From the NCBI GenBank assembly GCA_021791495.1, contig JAJYWN010000081.1, positions 19,344 through 83,343 of the forward strand: a stretch of DNA of 64,000 nt, written 5' to 3'. The notes beneath the pieces are model-generated. The model saw only the letters and a list, made by a program, of their open reading frames with translations. It was not told the origin of the DNA and did not search any database. Each line of letters opens with the position of its first letter. The first letter of the stretch is position 1. The DNA comes from Bacillota bacterium. Its GTDB lineage: Bacteria; Bacillota; Sulfobacillia; JAJYWN01. The translations under genes and the position numbers were made by a program. Positions 1 to 8,082 of this stretch are shown here, in pieces.

Positions 1-2
1 GC

Positions 3-1868
3 GGTTACGACTCGGCGGGGGTCGCCGTGGTCACCCGGGTGCAAGATCACCCCACTCTCCGTCTGGATGACGGCGTTACGCGCACCAGCTTCCGTCCCAC
101 TATCGAAGTGGTAAAGACCAAGGGGCGGATGACGGACCTGGAAGCCAAGATCGGCGAAAGCCGCCTGGACGAACGGGCTCGGCCCGGTGTGGTGGCTATG
201 GGTCATACACGGTGGGCCACCCACGGGGTGCCCTCGGACCGTAACGCCCACCCCCACACCGGCTGCGACGGCCAGTTCGCCGTGGTGCATAACGGGATCA
301 TCGAGAACTATGCTGCTTTGAAAGAAGAGCTCCAGAAGGAAGGTCACACTTTCCGATCCGAGACCGACACCGAAGTGGTGCCTCACCTCTTGGAGAAGTA
401 CTATCAAGGCGACCTCGAAGAAGCCGTCCGCGCTACCGTGCGGCGGTTGAAGGGCGCGTTCGCCTTGGTCATCGCTTCCGCCGAACAGCCGGACCGCCTC
501 GTCGTCGTGAAGAGCTCCAGCCCGCTCGTGATGGGGCTGGGCGACGGCGAGAACATCGTCGCCTCCGACATCCAAGCCCTGCTCCCGCACACGCGGCGTG
601 TGGTGGTGCTGGATGAGGGCGAGATGGCTGTGGTGCGGCGTGACGGCGTGGACGTGACGACCTTCACCGGCGTGCCGGTGGAGAAGAAAGTGTGGGAGGT
701 GCCCTGGGATCCGATTCAGGCCGAACTGGGCACCTTTCCCCACTTCATGCTGAAGGAAATCCATGAACAGCCGCGCGCTCTCCGTGATACTCTGGCGGGG
801 CGGGTGTCGGAAGATGGCGACATCGACCTTGGCCTGAAGATGAGCGACGCGGAGCTGGCGGCGGCCGAGCGCATCTACCTGGTGGCTTGCGGCACCGCCT
901 ACCACGCCGGGCTGGTGGGGCGTTACCTGATCGAGCGGTTGGCGCGGACGGCGGCCGAGGCCGATGTGGCCTCGGAGTTCCGCTACCGTGACCCCATCCT
1001 GCGGCCCGGCAAGGACCTAATGGTGGTCATCAGCCAGTCGGGCGAGACGGCCGACACTCTGGCGGCGCTGAGAGAGGCGAAACGGCAGGGTGTCAAGGTC
1101 GTCGCCATCACGAACGTGCGCGGCAGTTCGGTGGACCGCGAGGCCGACGAGACCATTCACACTTGGGCGGGGCCGGAGATCGCCGTGGCCTCGACCAAGG
1201 CTTACACGACACAGATCGCCGTGCTGACTGCCTTCGCCCTCTATCTGGCGAGGGCCAAGGGCACTATCGATGTGGGCGACGGCCGCGGTGCCGGCGATGG
1301 CGAGGGCCACGGCGACGGCGGCGAACTGTGGCGGCGGCTCGCCGGCGACCTGCGGGCCCTTCCTCAGAAGGCCCAGGCCATGCTGGCACACGAGGCAGCG
1401 GTCAAGGAGTTCGCCCGCGAGTGCGTCCAGTGGCACGACGTTTTCTTCATCGGCCGCGGGCTGGACTATTCCGTGGCCATGGAAGGGCAACTGAAGCTGA
1501 AAGAGATCTCCTACATCCACGCCGAGGCGTACGCGGCGGGCGAGTTGAAGCACGGCACGCTGGCCCTCATCGTGGAGGGGGTGCCGGTGGTGGCCCTGGC
1601 CACGCAGGACGCCTTGAAGGATAAGACGGCCAGCAACATCCAGGAGGTCAAGGCGCGCGGCGCCACCGTCCTGACGCTGGTCAAGGATACCGACAAGGAG
1701 ATCACCCAACAGTCCAACCGGGTCATCCCCGTGCCCGATACCCACGACTACTTGATGCCGGCGCTGACGGCTATCCCGCTGCAGCTCCTGGCCTACCACG
1801 CCGCTATCCTCCGGGGCTGCGACGTGGATAAGCCGCGGAATCTGGCTAAGTCGGTGACGGTGGAATAG
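3..1868 (+). CDS. glmS: Glutamine-fructose-6-phosphate aminotransferase, 5' partial
   Basis: GlmS makes glucosamine-6-phosphate from fructose-6-phosphate and glutamine, the first step towards UDP-GlcNAc for peptidoglycan. The frame is already open at base 3 and reads GYDSAGVAVV, the usual sequence near residue 30 of the glutaminase domain, so the start codon and catalytic Cys lie outside the window. Family landmarks seen are HTRWATHG, the EIHEQP linker, CGTAYHAG and SQSGETADT in the first SIS domain, ASTKAYTTQ, and the C-terminal DKPRNLAKSVTVE. A Gly/Asp-rich insert (DGRGAGDGEGHGDGG, about 1285-1325) lies between the two SIS domains and is not typical. Any glmS ribozyme would also be upstream of the window. 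Confidence 0.97.
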   Translation, partial: GYDSAGVAVVTRVQDHPTLRLDDGVTRTSFRPTIEVVKTKGRMTDLEAKIGESRLDERARPGVVAMGHTRWATHGVPSDRNAHPHTGCDGQFAVVHNGIIENYAALKEELQKEGHTFRSETDTEVVPHLLEKYYQGDLEEAVRATVRRLKGAFALVIASAEQPDRLVVVKSSSPLVMGLGDGENIVASDIQALLPHTRRVVVLDEGEMAVVRRDGVDVTTFTGVPVEKKVWEVPWDPIQAELGTFPHFMLKEIHEQPRALRDTLAGRVSEDGDIDLGLKMSDAELAAAERIYLVACGTAYHAGLVGRYLIERLARTAAEADVASEFRYRDPILRPGKDLMVVISQSGETADTLAALREAKRQGVKVVAITNVRGSSVDREADETIHTWAGPEIAVASTKAYTTQIAVLTAFALYLARAKGTIDVGDGRGAGDGEGHGDGGELWRRLAGDLRALPQKAQAMLAHEAAVKEFARECVQWHDVFFIGRGLDYSVAMEGQLKLKEISYIHAEAYAAGELKHGTLALIVEGVPVVALATQDALKDKTASNIQEVKARGATVLTLVKDTDKEITQQSNRVIPVPDTHDYLMPALTAIPLQLLAYHAAILRGCDVDKPRNLAKSVTVE

Positions 1869-1920
1869 GGCCGGACGATTGGCAGAAAAGGGCCAGATCA
1901 GACAAGCTGGACAGGGATCT

Positions 1921-1946
1921 GAGGCCGGGCAATGACGCCCGGCCTC
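1921..1946 (+). terminator. Hairpin after glmS, possible terminator
   Basis: A perfect 10-bp stem (GAGGCCGGGC / GCCCGGCCTC) with a 6-nt loop starts 52 nt after the glmS stop. No T-run follows, so it is not a classic intrinsic terminator. It could act with Rho or protect the 3' end of the glmS message. Confidence 0.45.
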
Positions 1947-2521
1947 TGGCTGCTGACAAAGAGGTCAGCCAATCCGCAAACCACCTCATCTGAACTGTGC
2001 CTGTCGCGGCCGGGAGGGTGTGTGTAGTCGTTATCGGGGGGTGGGGGGTATCCGCCGCCATGGGGTCGCGGGAGTCAACTCGGGATACACTTCCGAGACC
2101 GACAGGGTATCTTGGGTTTACCCCCGGCGATTGAGCCGGCTTTCACGAGAAGGCAGCAGGTCTCTCGAGGTGAGGATCGCCCGGCCTTGCCTTCTTTTCT
2201 GCTGCTTGAAAGCGCGGGTCCACATTCGCGCTCCCGGGCGGCGCGATAGCCCGGGGGACAGTGGGTTCCGATGGGGCACGGGTGGGTTTCGACAGTCGGC
2301 GGGTAAGGCCCGAAAGGGCTCTCTAATACCCCCCTGGGGTATGGTTCGGCGAAGGGGAGTAAACCCAAGACACCCTGTCAATTCGCCGAAGGTATCTGGG
2401 ATTGACTCCACCTGTGGTTGCTACCGCGCCTTGGTGAAACCGCCGGCGGGAGGCTTCGGCTTCCGGTTGTCGAAAGACCAGTCGGTTATTTCCCCTCCTC
2501 AGTCTGAAACGCGGGAGGTCG
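1947..2521. other. Non-coding stretch holding an inverted-repeat element
   Basis: This stretch has no convincing gene. A 170-aa open frame at 2020-2532 is rich in Arg, Gly and Ser, has no recognisable motif, and encodes the two repeat arms as unrelated peptides, so I do not call it a gene. The stretch holds the inverted-repeat block at 2071-2409 plus several smaller palindromes: CCCGGGC/GCCCGGG near 2236-2260 and ATACCCC/GGGGTAT near 2327-2343. It may be structured RNA or a small mobile element. Confidence 0.5.
2071..2409. mobile_element. Putative MITE-like element with ~55-bp terminal inverted repeats
   Basis: The left arm (about 2071-2125) and right arm (about 2353-2409) are imperfect reverse complements. 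Matching blocks run from GGAGTCAA at the outer end, through GGATAC, to GACAGGGT and TCTTGGGTTTAC at the inner end, with scattered substitutions and a small indel between. The arms bound about 230 bp of GC-rich sequence with no gene. This layout fits a decayed miniature inverted-repeat element, and a large structured RNA would also give it. No target-site duplication was identified. Confidence 0.4.
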
Positions 2522-2581
2522 GTCGACACTAGGGAAGCTGCACTTACGCGGAATGCGGGACTTCAGGCGCAGATCCAGGAC

Positions 2582-2968
2582 TTGTTCAGGGAGGTCAATT
2601 CTCTGCGCGCTGAGAAGAACCGGCTGGCCGACCAAGTAAGTGCGCTTACAGCCAAGCTTCACTCCGAGTCCGTCACGCCCCTCGTTCTTAACAGTGACAG
2701 TGTGCTGCGGTACCTGAGAGAACAGGGGCTCGACGACCCAGTCAACCAGGTCTTGACGGATCTCAAGAAACGCCCGGACTTGATTCCCTTCGATGCTGAG
2801 TTAGGCGGCACGATGGCTTTCCGGGACACCGCGAAGTGGATCCTGACGGAGAAGTGGGTCTTGGCGTACTTTGAAGACGGGCATGTCGGCGGCCGAGCCC
2901 TGCTTGAGTACTCGGTAGCTAACGGGAAACTCGTGTGGAGGCGCGTGGCCGCATACTTGATCCGTTGA
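2582..2968 (+). CDS. Coiled-coil hypothetical protein, probably 5'-truncated
   Basis: No family was recognised. The first 35 residues (VNSLRAEKNRLADQVSAL) form a heptad-like coiled coil, followed by a compact ~85-aa domain ending WRRVAAYLIR. The only usable in-frame start is TTG 2582, which has no clear ribosome binding site. The frame stays open upstream to 2438, and its last 20 codons also read as coiled coil (AGLQAQIQDLF), so coding sequence seems to continue back towards the inverted-repeat element. The gene may have lost its 5' end there. Its stop lies 16 nt before the next gene, which suggests a shared transcript. Confidence 0.5.
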   Translation: MFREVNSLRAEKNRLADQVSALTAKLHSESVTPLVLNSDSVLRYLREQGLDDPVNQVLTDLKKRPDLIPFDAELGGTMAFRDTAKWILTEKWVLAYFEDGHVGGRALLEYSVANGKLVWRRVAAYLIR

Positions 2969-2984
2969 AAGGGAGGGTAGGGCG

Positions 2985-3590
2985 TTGGGCAGGCTGAAGG
3001 TGGCCTTGTCATGGAAGGCCTGGATCTTGGTGGCCGTGTCTGCTCTCGCCCTCGCGGTGGCGGCCTTCGTCGTGGCTTACTGGGCTTTGTCCTTCCTCAT
3101 CCCATCGAGCAGGCCGGTCGCCACTCTGGCCCAGGGAGGCGTCTGGGCAACGGATAGCGCAACCGGGCGGCCCCCAGAGGCGCTCCTCCTTGTCATCCCG
3201 TCCGGGGAAAGCGGGTCGGATCGCGACCGGTACGTAACGTACACGGACAAGGCTCAGATCGAGGCCATCCACCGGCGTTTCCAAGGGCTCACGGCCAGGC
3301 GGGTATCGGATTCCGTGGGCAACAGGCTGGAGGCCACGGGTAGGGGGCTCCACCTGTGCTACAACGACGACAAGGGCCGCGACATCCTCATCACCGAAGA
3401 GGGGCGAGTCATTGTGCTGGTCGACGGCGGGGAGATCCGCAACCGGTCGCGACTCACCTGGCTCTGGTGGCGCCTGGACAAGCTCAGAGGGCGCTCCACG
3501 GCAGTCTACTACGTGACCGCCCCCGACTCGTCCGTACTGGAATGGGCCCGGACCGTGAAAGCCGAAGCCCTGAAGAGTTTCACCAAGTAG
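2985..3590 (+). CDS. Single-pass membrane protein of unknown function
   Basis: A TTG start follows a GGGAGGG ribosome binding site. Residues 13-39 (ILVAVSALALAVAAFVVAYW) form one strong membrane segment near the N-terminus. The remaining ~160 residues should be extracytoplasmic and include charged and beta-rich stretches (SDRDRYVTYT, RDILITEEGRVIVLVDGGE). No family was recognised and no catalytic motif is evident. It sits between the coiled-coil gene and a lipoprotein gene, all on one strand with short gaps, so it probably belongs to a cell-surface operon. Confidence 0.65.
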   Translation: MGRLKVALSWKAWILVAVSALALAVAAFVVAYWALSFLIPSSRPVATLAQGGVWATDSATGRPPEALLLVIPSGESGSDRDRYVTYTDKAQIEAIHRRFQGLTARRVSDSVGNRLEATGRGLHLCYNDDKGRDILITEEGRVIVLVDGGEIRNRSRLTWLWWRLDKLRGRSTAVYYVTAPDSSVLEWARTVKAEALKSFTK

Positions 3591-3654
3591 CGCCACTTGA
3601 TCATCCCAAAGATGGGCGGCGGCAGCACGAACGCGAGGGGGAGGAGAGGCACCT

Positions 3655-4773
3655 GTGCGTAAGTTCCTAATCCCAAGCCTGGCCCTGATTCCAACTCTGG
3701 CCCTTTCGCTAATGCTGGTGACGTCTTGCGCCAAGTCTTCCCAACCCCCTCCCAGCCAGGAAGTGTATTACTATCGTGGCCCCGGACCGGGGAACGACGG
3801 TCGTCCATACGTTTTACCCACTCTTGAACAGCTGAAGCGGGAAGGCGCAGGCCTGACCCGTGTCTACCCCAAGCAAGTCCGAGGGGTGTGGAACCCGTCT
3901 CCCATCTTCGCCTACTTGATGGTCCGGGACGATCTGGAAAAGCTGAAAGACCTGGGGGTCAACACGATTTACGTAAACCTTCTCTACCAGTATGTTGGCG
4001 GGAAGTTCGTTCTCCAGTCGTTTCCCGGCATACCGCTGGAAAAGGCGGAGAGGGAGTATATCGACCGGATCGTCAAGATCAAGAAAGCGGGGTTCTCGGT
4101 AGCCCTTCTACCCCATTTTGGCTCGTTCGCCGGTCAAGCGGAGCGTATTCCCGCGCTCGACGCGGCTTCCCAGGATGCCCTGGAACAGGCAAAGAAGTGG
4201 GCCGAGATCTGCGAGGAATATAAGGTGGAGTACTTCGCGCCCGCCAACGAGTACGAGTGGTGGCTGGGCGGTGCTCAAGGTCTATCAAGAAATGAGGCGG
4301 TGCAGCGGAGCAGCCGGTGGAACGCCGAGGCGCTGGCGGCTGTCAGGAAAGTCTATAAAGGCAAGGTCATGTTCCGGGCGTCCGAGTACGCTCTGAACGC
4401 CGAGCCATTGCCCTCCGCGGCTGGGTTTGACGTACTAGGTTTCGCGCTGACACTGCAGGGCCGCGACCGCAAACAAGATCAGGACCACATACAGAAGGTG
4501 TTCGCCAACGCCCGGAAGGTTGCCGAGAAAGACCACCTGGCCTGGAGGGTGGACGAGTTCTTCCTCTTTTCCAAGGACCACACTGCACAAGAGATGAGTG
4601 ACCTGTACATGGTGGTCCTTGACGAGTACCGCCAGGCTATGAAGAGTGATACGCCCCCTGAGGGCTTTACTTTTTTCGGGTGGAACATGCCCGACTGTGC
4701 TATCCGCGGTACCGCTGTGGCTGAGACCGTTAGGCGCTACTTCACTGACCCAGATGGACTCGGAACCAAGTAG
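3655..4773 (+). CDS. Lipoprotein with glycosidase-like TIM barrel
   Basis: The N-terminus is a lipoprotein signal with lipobox LVTSC (Cys25), so the mature protein should be membrane-anchored outside the cell. After a Pro-rich spacer comes a ~320-residue domain that reads like a clan GH-A (beta/alpha)8 barrel: VNTIYVNLLYQY, GFSVALLPHFG, FAPANEYEWW with an Asn-Glu pair at Glu199 placed like the acid/base, and WRVDEFFLF with Glu301 placed like the nucleophile. Those catalytic roles are inferred from position only. GH113-like proteins are the nearest family I can think of. The start is GTG 3655 behind GGGGGAGGAGAGG. The substrate is unknown. Confidence 0.6.
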   Translation: MRKFLIPSLALIPTLALSLMLVTSCAKSSQPPPSQEVYYYRGPGPGNDGRPYVLPTLEQLKREGAGLTRVYPKQVRGVWNPSPIFAYLMVRDDLEKLKDLGVNTIYVNLLYQYVGGKFVLQSFPGIPLEKAEREYIDRIVKIKKAGFSVALLPHFGSFAGQAERIPALDAASQDALEQAKKWAEICEEYKVEYFAPANEYEWWLGGAQGLSRNEAVQRSSRWNAEALAAVRKVYKGKVMFRASEYALNAEPLPSAAGFDVLGFALTLQGRDRKQDQDHIQKVFANARKVAEKDHLAWRVDEFFLFSKDHTAQEMSDLYMVVLDEYRQAMKSDTPPEGFTFFGWNMPDCAIRGTAVAETVRRYFTDPDGLGTK

Positions 4774-4856
4774 ACCTGAACCAAGGGAGGTTGACTGGCC
4801 CACCCCCGGACAGCTAGCATGGAACAGGATGCTGTCTCGGCGGGAGGGTCTGGCCT

Positions 4857-6626
4857 ATGAGGTCTCCGCTCCGGCTCCTGTCCTATTTGAAACCGCAGCT
4901 ACCGGTTCATCTCCTTGGCATGTTCTGCTATGTCGCGTATTCTGCCGCCCAGCTTGGCTTTCCCCTGGTCGAACGGCGCATCATCGACGAGGTCCTGGTG
5001 AACGGGCAATACCGGCAGCTCGTGCTCGTCGCGTTCCAACTGCTGGTGCTGGCCTTAGCCTACGTGTTCTTCGGGGTAACCCACCACCTGGCATTCACCT
5101 ACGCCTCCGAGAAGTCGGCGTGCGCAATCCGAAACGACCTCCTTAGGAAGACGTTGTGGTTGCCTTTGGAAGCATCTCATCGCATCGGGAACGGGAGAAT
5201 CGTGGCCCTGTTCACGTCGGACCTGCCCGCGGCCCAGCAGGCTTTTCGCTCTCTGGGCGGTGAGACCCTCGTCCAGCTTCTGTACGGTGTAGCCATTGCA
5301 GGCATGTTGACCTGGATCACACCTGTCCTGGGACTCATCAGCCTGCCCCTGGCATTCATTTACGGGCTCATCCCCACCGTGTTAAGCCCGCGCCTCCGCA
5401 GGCTCGGAGCGGCGGTTCAGAGCGACCAGGCCCAGGTGACCGGAGTGGTCCATGAGACGCTGGGCGGGCTAAAAGACATCAAGTCTCTGTCCGCGCAGGA
5501 CATGGTCTCCGACCGAGCCCGCCCTGTCCTGACCGCCCTGATCAGGTCAAAGACCAAACGTGCCACTTTGGAGTCGGTTTCCGCGGTATCCATGGTACTG
5601 TACTGGTTGGCGACGGCCCTGATCTACATCGAGGGAGGCAGGCGCTACTTCGCTGGCGCTCTGACCTTGGGCAGCCTTGTGGCTGCCGTCCACTACTTCA
5701 GCAGCCTGGCTGGGGTCGCGGGGCGCCTGGTGCAGGTACACACCCAAGTCCAGTCGTCCCTGGCGGCGGCGGACCGAATCTGGAGCTTCCTCGACGAAAG
5801 GGAGGAGCCGACGGAATCGTCAAGGGCGCCGGGCGCGGTGCCCGAGATGTCCGCCGAGACGGCGACACCTCACGGTGCCGGCGTGCCCCGCGGTGCCGGC
5901 GTGACTACCGGCGCCGACGGACCCGCCGGAGCGGTGATGTGCAGAGACCTGTCGCTGTCATATCCCGATGGCACCGAGGCCCTGCAGAAGGTGGACCTTT
6001 CCGTTGGAGCCGGCCGGTTCATCGGTCTGGTAGGTCCCAACGGCTCTGGGAAGAGCTCTCTAGCCAATGTCCTGGCGGGCTTTGTCCGGCCTCAGAGCGG
6101 GCTGGTCTCCCTCGATGGATACGACCTCGGGACCATGAGCCCGACGACCATCCGGAAGAGAGTACTTCTCCTCGGACCGGAACCTTTCATCATGCGCGGC
6201 ACTGTGGAAGAAAACATTCGCCTGGGTCCAAACGAGTTTGCGGCCATTGATCGGACGGAAATCGAGCTGGCTGCCCAACTGTCGGGAGCCCGCGACTTCA
6301 TCGACCAGCTGCCTAACAAATATGGGACTCTCCTGGGCGAGCAGGGGCACGTTCTGTCGACAGGGCAGCGGCAGATGATCGGCTTGGCGCGGGCCTTCCT
6401 AAGGCACCCGAAGCTCTTTATCCTCGACGAGGCCACCGCCTCACTTCACCCGGACTCCGAGCGCCTGGTGCTGACTGAACTGCGGGCCAGTCGTCCGGAC
6501 AGCACCATCGTCCTTATCACACACCGGCCGTCCAGCCTGGAACTGGTGGAGGAAGTTATCTCGTTCGAAGACGGCGCGGTCCAGCCCCAGACTCAATTGG
6601 CTACTGCATCGACTCCGCCATCTTGA
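4857..6626 (+). CDS. ABC exporter, fused membrane and ATPase domains
   Basis: This is an MsbA/LmrA-type half-transporter: an N-terminal six-helix membrane domain (about 1-320) and a C-terminal ATPase (about 355-575). The ATPase shows Walker A GPNGSGKSS, signature LSTGQRQ, Walker B LFILDEAT and the H-loop THR. The D-loop reads ASLHPDSE where SALD is usual, and the signature has Thr for Gly. A 45-residue Ala/Gly/Pro linker joins the domains. It probably works as a dimer and exports a lipid, peptide or drug; the substrate cannot be read from the sequence. It ends convergently with, and overlaps by 26 nt, the small ORF at 6601-6738. Confidence 0.85.
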   Translation: MRSPLRLLSYLKPQLPVHLLGMFCYVAYSAAQLGFPLVERRIIDEVLVNGQYRQLVLVAFQLLVLALAYVFFGVTHHLAFTYASEKSACAIRNDLLRKTLWLPLEASHRIGNGRIVALFTSDLPAAQQAFRSLGGETLVQLLYGVAIAGMLTWITPVLGLISLPLAFIYGLIPTVLSPRLRRLGAAVQSDQAQVTGVVHETLGGLKDIKSLSAQDMVSDRARPVLTALIRSKTKRATLESVSAVSMVLYWLATALIYIEGGRRYFAGALTLGSLVAAVHYFSSLAGVAGRLVQVHTQVQSSLAAADRIWSFLDEREEPTESSRAPGAVPEMSAETATPHGAGVPRGAGVTTGADGPAGAVMCRDLSLSYPDGTEALQKVDLSVGAGRFIGLVGPNGSGKSSLANVLAGFVRPQSGLVSLDGYDLGTMSPTTIRKRVLLLGPEPFIMRGTVEENIRLGPNEFAAIDRTEIELAAQLSGARDFIDQLPNKYGTLLGEQGHVLSTGQRQMIGLARAFLRHPKLFILDEATASLHPDSERLVLTELRASRPDSTIVLITHRPSSLELVEEVISFEDGAVQPQTQLATASTPPS

Positions 6627-6738
6627 CCAGCGCGTTCACGTCGCCCATACGTTCCCGCAGCTCGTAGACCCAGTTGCCGTCATGGATCCTGAGTTCGGCC
6701 TCGGCTTTCTTGGCCGCGTCTTTCCTGGTCAGCTTCAC
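6601..6738 (-). CDS. Small 45-aa ORF coupled to the MFS gene
   Basis: The GTG start shares bases with the MFS stop codon in a GTGA overlap, a usual sign of translational coupling. The product is highly charged and helix-like: MKLTRKDAAKKAEAE at the start and WVYELRERMGDVNALVKM near the end. Its composition resembles real protein far more than the Arg-rich shadow frame it lies in, but no family was recognised. It overlaps the 3' end of the ABC exporter gene on the other strand. It could also be a remnant of a longer gene. Confidence 0.4.
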   Translation of the reverse strand: MKLTRKDAAKKAEAELRIHDGNWVYELRERMGDVNALVKMAESMQ

Positions 6739-8012
6739 GATCTGCGCTGTCCGGCCGTCGATGTCCCGTTCAGTGACTCGGTCTGGGGCCCGACGAGGAG
6801 GACGGCGCCCAAGACGACGAGGGACATGACTCCACCCGCCAAGAAGCCTGCCTCCGCACCCCACCGGCTCATCACGGCGCCGGCGAATGCGTTGCCGACC
6901 GGCATCGTCCCCATATCTACCAGGACGTAAGCGCTCATCACCCGCCCGCGCAGGGCCTGGTCGGCGGTGGACTGCACGGTGGAACTGGCGGCGTTGGTGA
7001 AGAGGATGCTTGCGCAGCCCAAGGCGATCAGGAGGGTGGTGCTGGTCCACAAAGCGGCGCTCGCCCGGAAGGCGGCGGTCCATGCCACAAGGAGGTGGAT
7101 GACCCCGATAGCCAGTCCGTTCACCACGAAGAGCCGCCCGTTGATCCCTGGGCGGTGACTCGTCGCGGTGCTGACGAGGGCTCCGACCAAGGCACCGAAT
7201 CCCCAGGCGGACAGCAATGTGCCGTAGCCTGTGACTCCCATGTGCAGGACGCGGTCTGCGAACACGGGAGCCAACACGTTCTCGTTCATTCCGAAGATCA
7301 GGATGGCCATAGCGCCAGCCATGGTCACTCGGAGGGTGTCAGTCCGCCAAATGTACCGCAAACCTTCAACGACCTGGCTGCCCACGCGCTTTTGGGCGGG
7401 CTGAGCGGGAACCGGACACCCATCAACGCTTATCTTAAGCAAGGCAATGATGGGCGCCAGGTATGTCGCCGCGTTCAACATAAAACACCAGCCCGCGCCT
7501 ACCTTGGCTATCACTAGGGCAGCAAGCGACGGACCGACCACCCGAGCCACGCTGAAGACGGTCGAGCTCAGTGAGACGGCATTGGTGAGATCATCCTTCC
7601 CGACCAGGTCCATCAGGAAAGCCCGCCGGCCCGGACTATCGAAGGCCTGGGTGACGCCGTATATGGCCGACAGCGGCAGAATGATCTGGTAGGTCGCGTG
7701 GCCCGAGAATGCCAGCGCGGAAAGGGCTGCGGCCTGTAGCAGAAAAACCGTCTGCGTCGCGATGAGCACCTTGCGCTTAGGCCAGTGATCGATGAAGACC
7801 CCAGCCGGCAGGACCAGGAGGATGAGGGGACCGAGTTGGAAAAGGGCCAGCGTGCCAAGGAAAAGCGGCGAACCGGTGACGGCATACACCAGCCAGGCCA
7901 GGGCGGCCGACTGCATCATGGTTCCTACGACGGAAACGCACTGGCCGAGCCAGTAAAGACGGAAATCGCGGTGTCTTAAGGCAGCGAAGGTTCGACCAGA
8001 AGTCATCCCCAT
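6735..8012 (-). CDS. MFS transporter, EntS-like exporter family
   Basis: This 425-aa, 12-helix major facilitator resembles the MFS_3 group that includes the enterobactin exporter EntS and many putative drug exporters. Visible signs are the N-terminal FRLYWLGQCVSVVGTMMQ, the LVLPAGVFIDHWPKRKVLI loop in the motif A position, and DSPGRRAFLMDLVGKDDL after helix 4. The substrate is unknown. It lies 70 nt downstream of the propeller gene on the same strand. The start is ATG 8012, with Met three codons later as an alternative. Confidence 0.85.
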   Translation of the reverse strand: MGMTSGRTFAALRHRDFRLYWLGQCVSVVGTMMQSAALAWLVYAVTGSPLFLGTLALFQLGPLILLVLPAGVFIDHWPKRKVLIATQTVFLLQAAALSALAFSGHATYQIILPLSAIYGVTQAFDSPGRRAFLMDLVGKDDLTNAVSLSSTVFSVARVVGPSLAALVIAKVGAGWCFMLNAATYLAPIIALLKISVDGCPVPAQPAQKRVGSQVVEGLRYIWRTDTLRVTMAGAMAILIFGMNENVLAPVFADRVLHMGVTGYGTLLSAWGFGALVGALVSTATSHRPGINGRLFVVNGLAIGVIHLLVAWTAAFRASAALWTSTTLLIALGCASILFTNAASSTVQSTADQALRGRVMSAYVLVDMGTMPVGNAFAGAVMSRWGAEAGFLAGGVMSLVVLGAVLLVGPQTESLNGTSTAGQRRS

Positions 8013-8082
8013 GCTTGCGGCAGCTCCTTGAGATCAGTCGTCCAGCCTAATCTAGTTCAAGCAAGGAACGTGCCACTAAGGC

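Noticed and set aside
2020..2532. 170-aa open frame on the plus strand
   Set aside because: Its sequence is Arg/Gly/Ser-rich with no motif, and it runs through both inverted-repeat arms; the frame is open because of GC content.
4646..5146. 166-aa plus-strand frame between the lipoprotein and ABC genes
   Set aside because: Overlaps both genes in another frame and has no family features; the ABC exporter start at 4857 is better supported.
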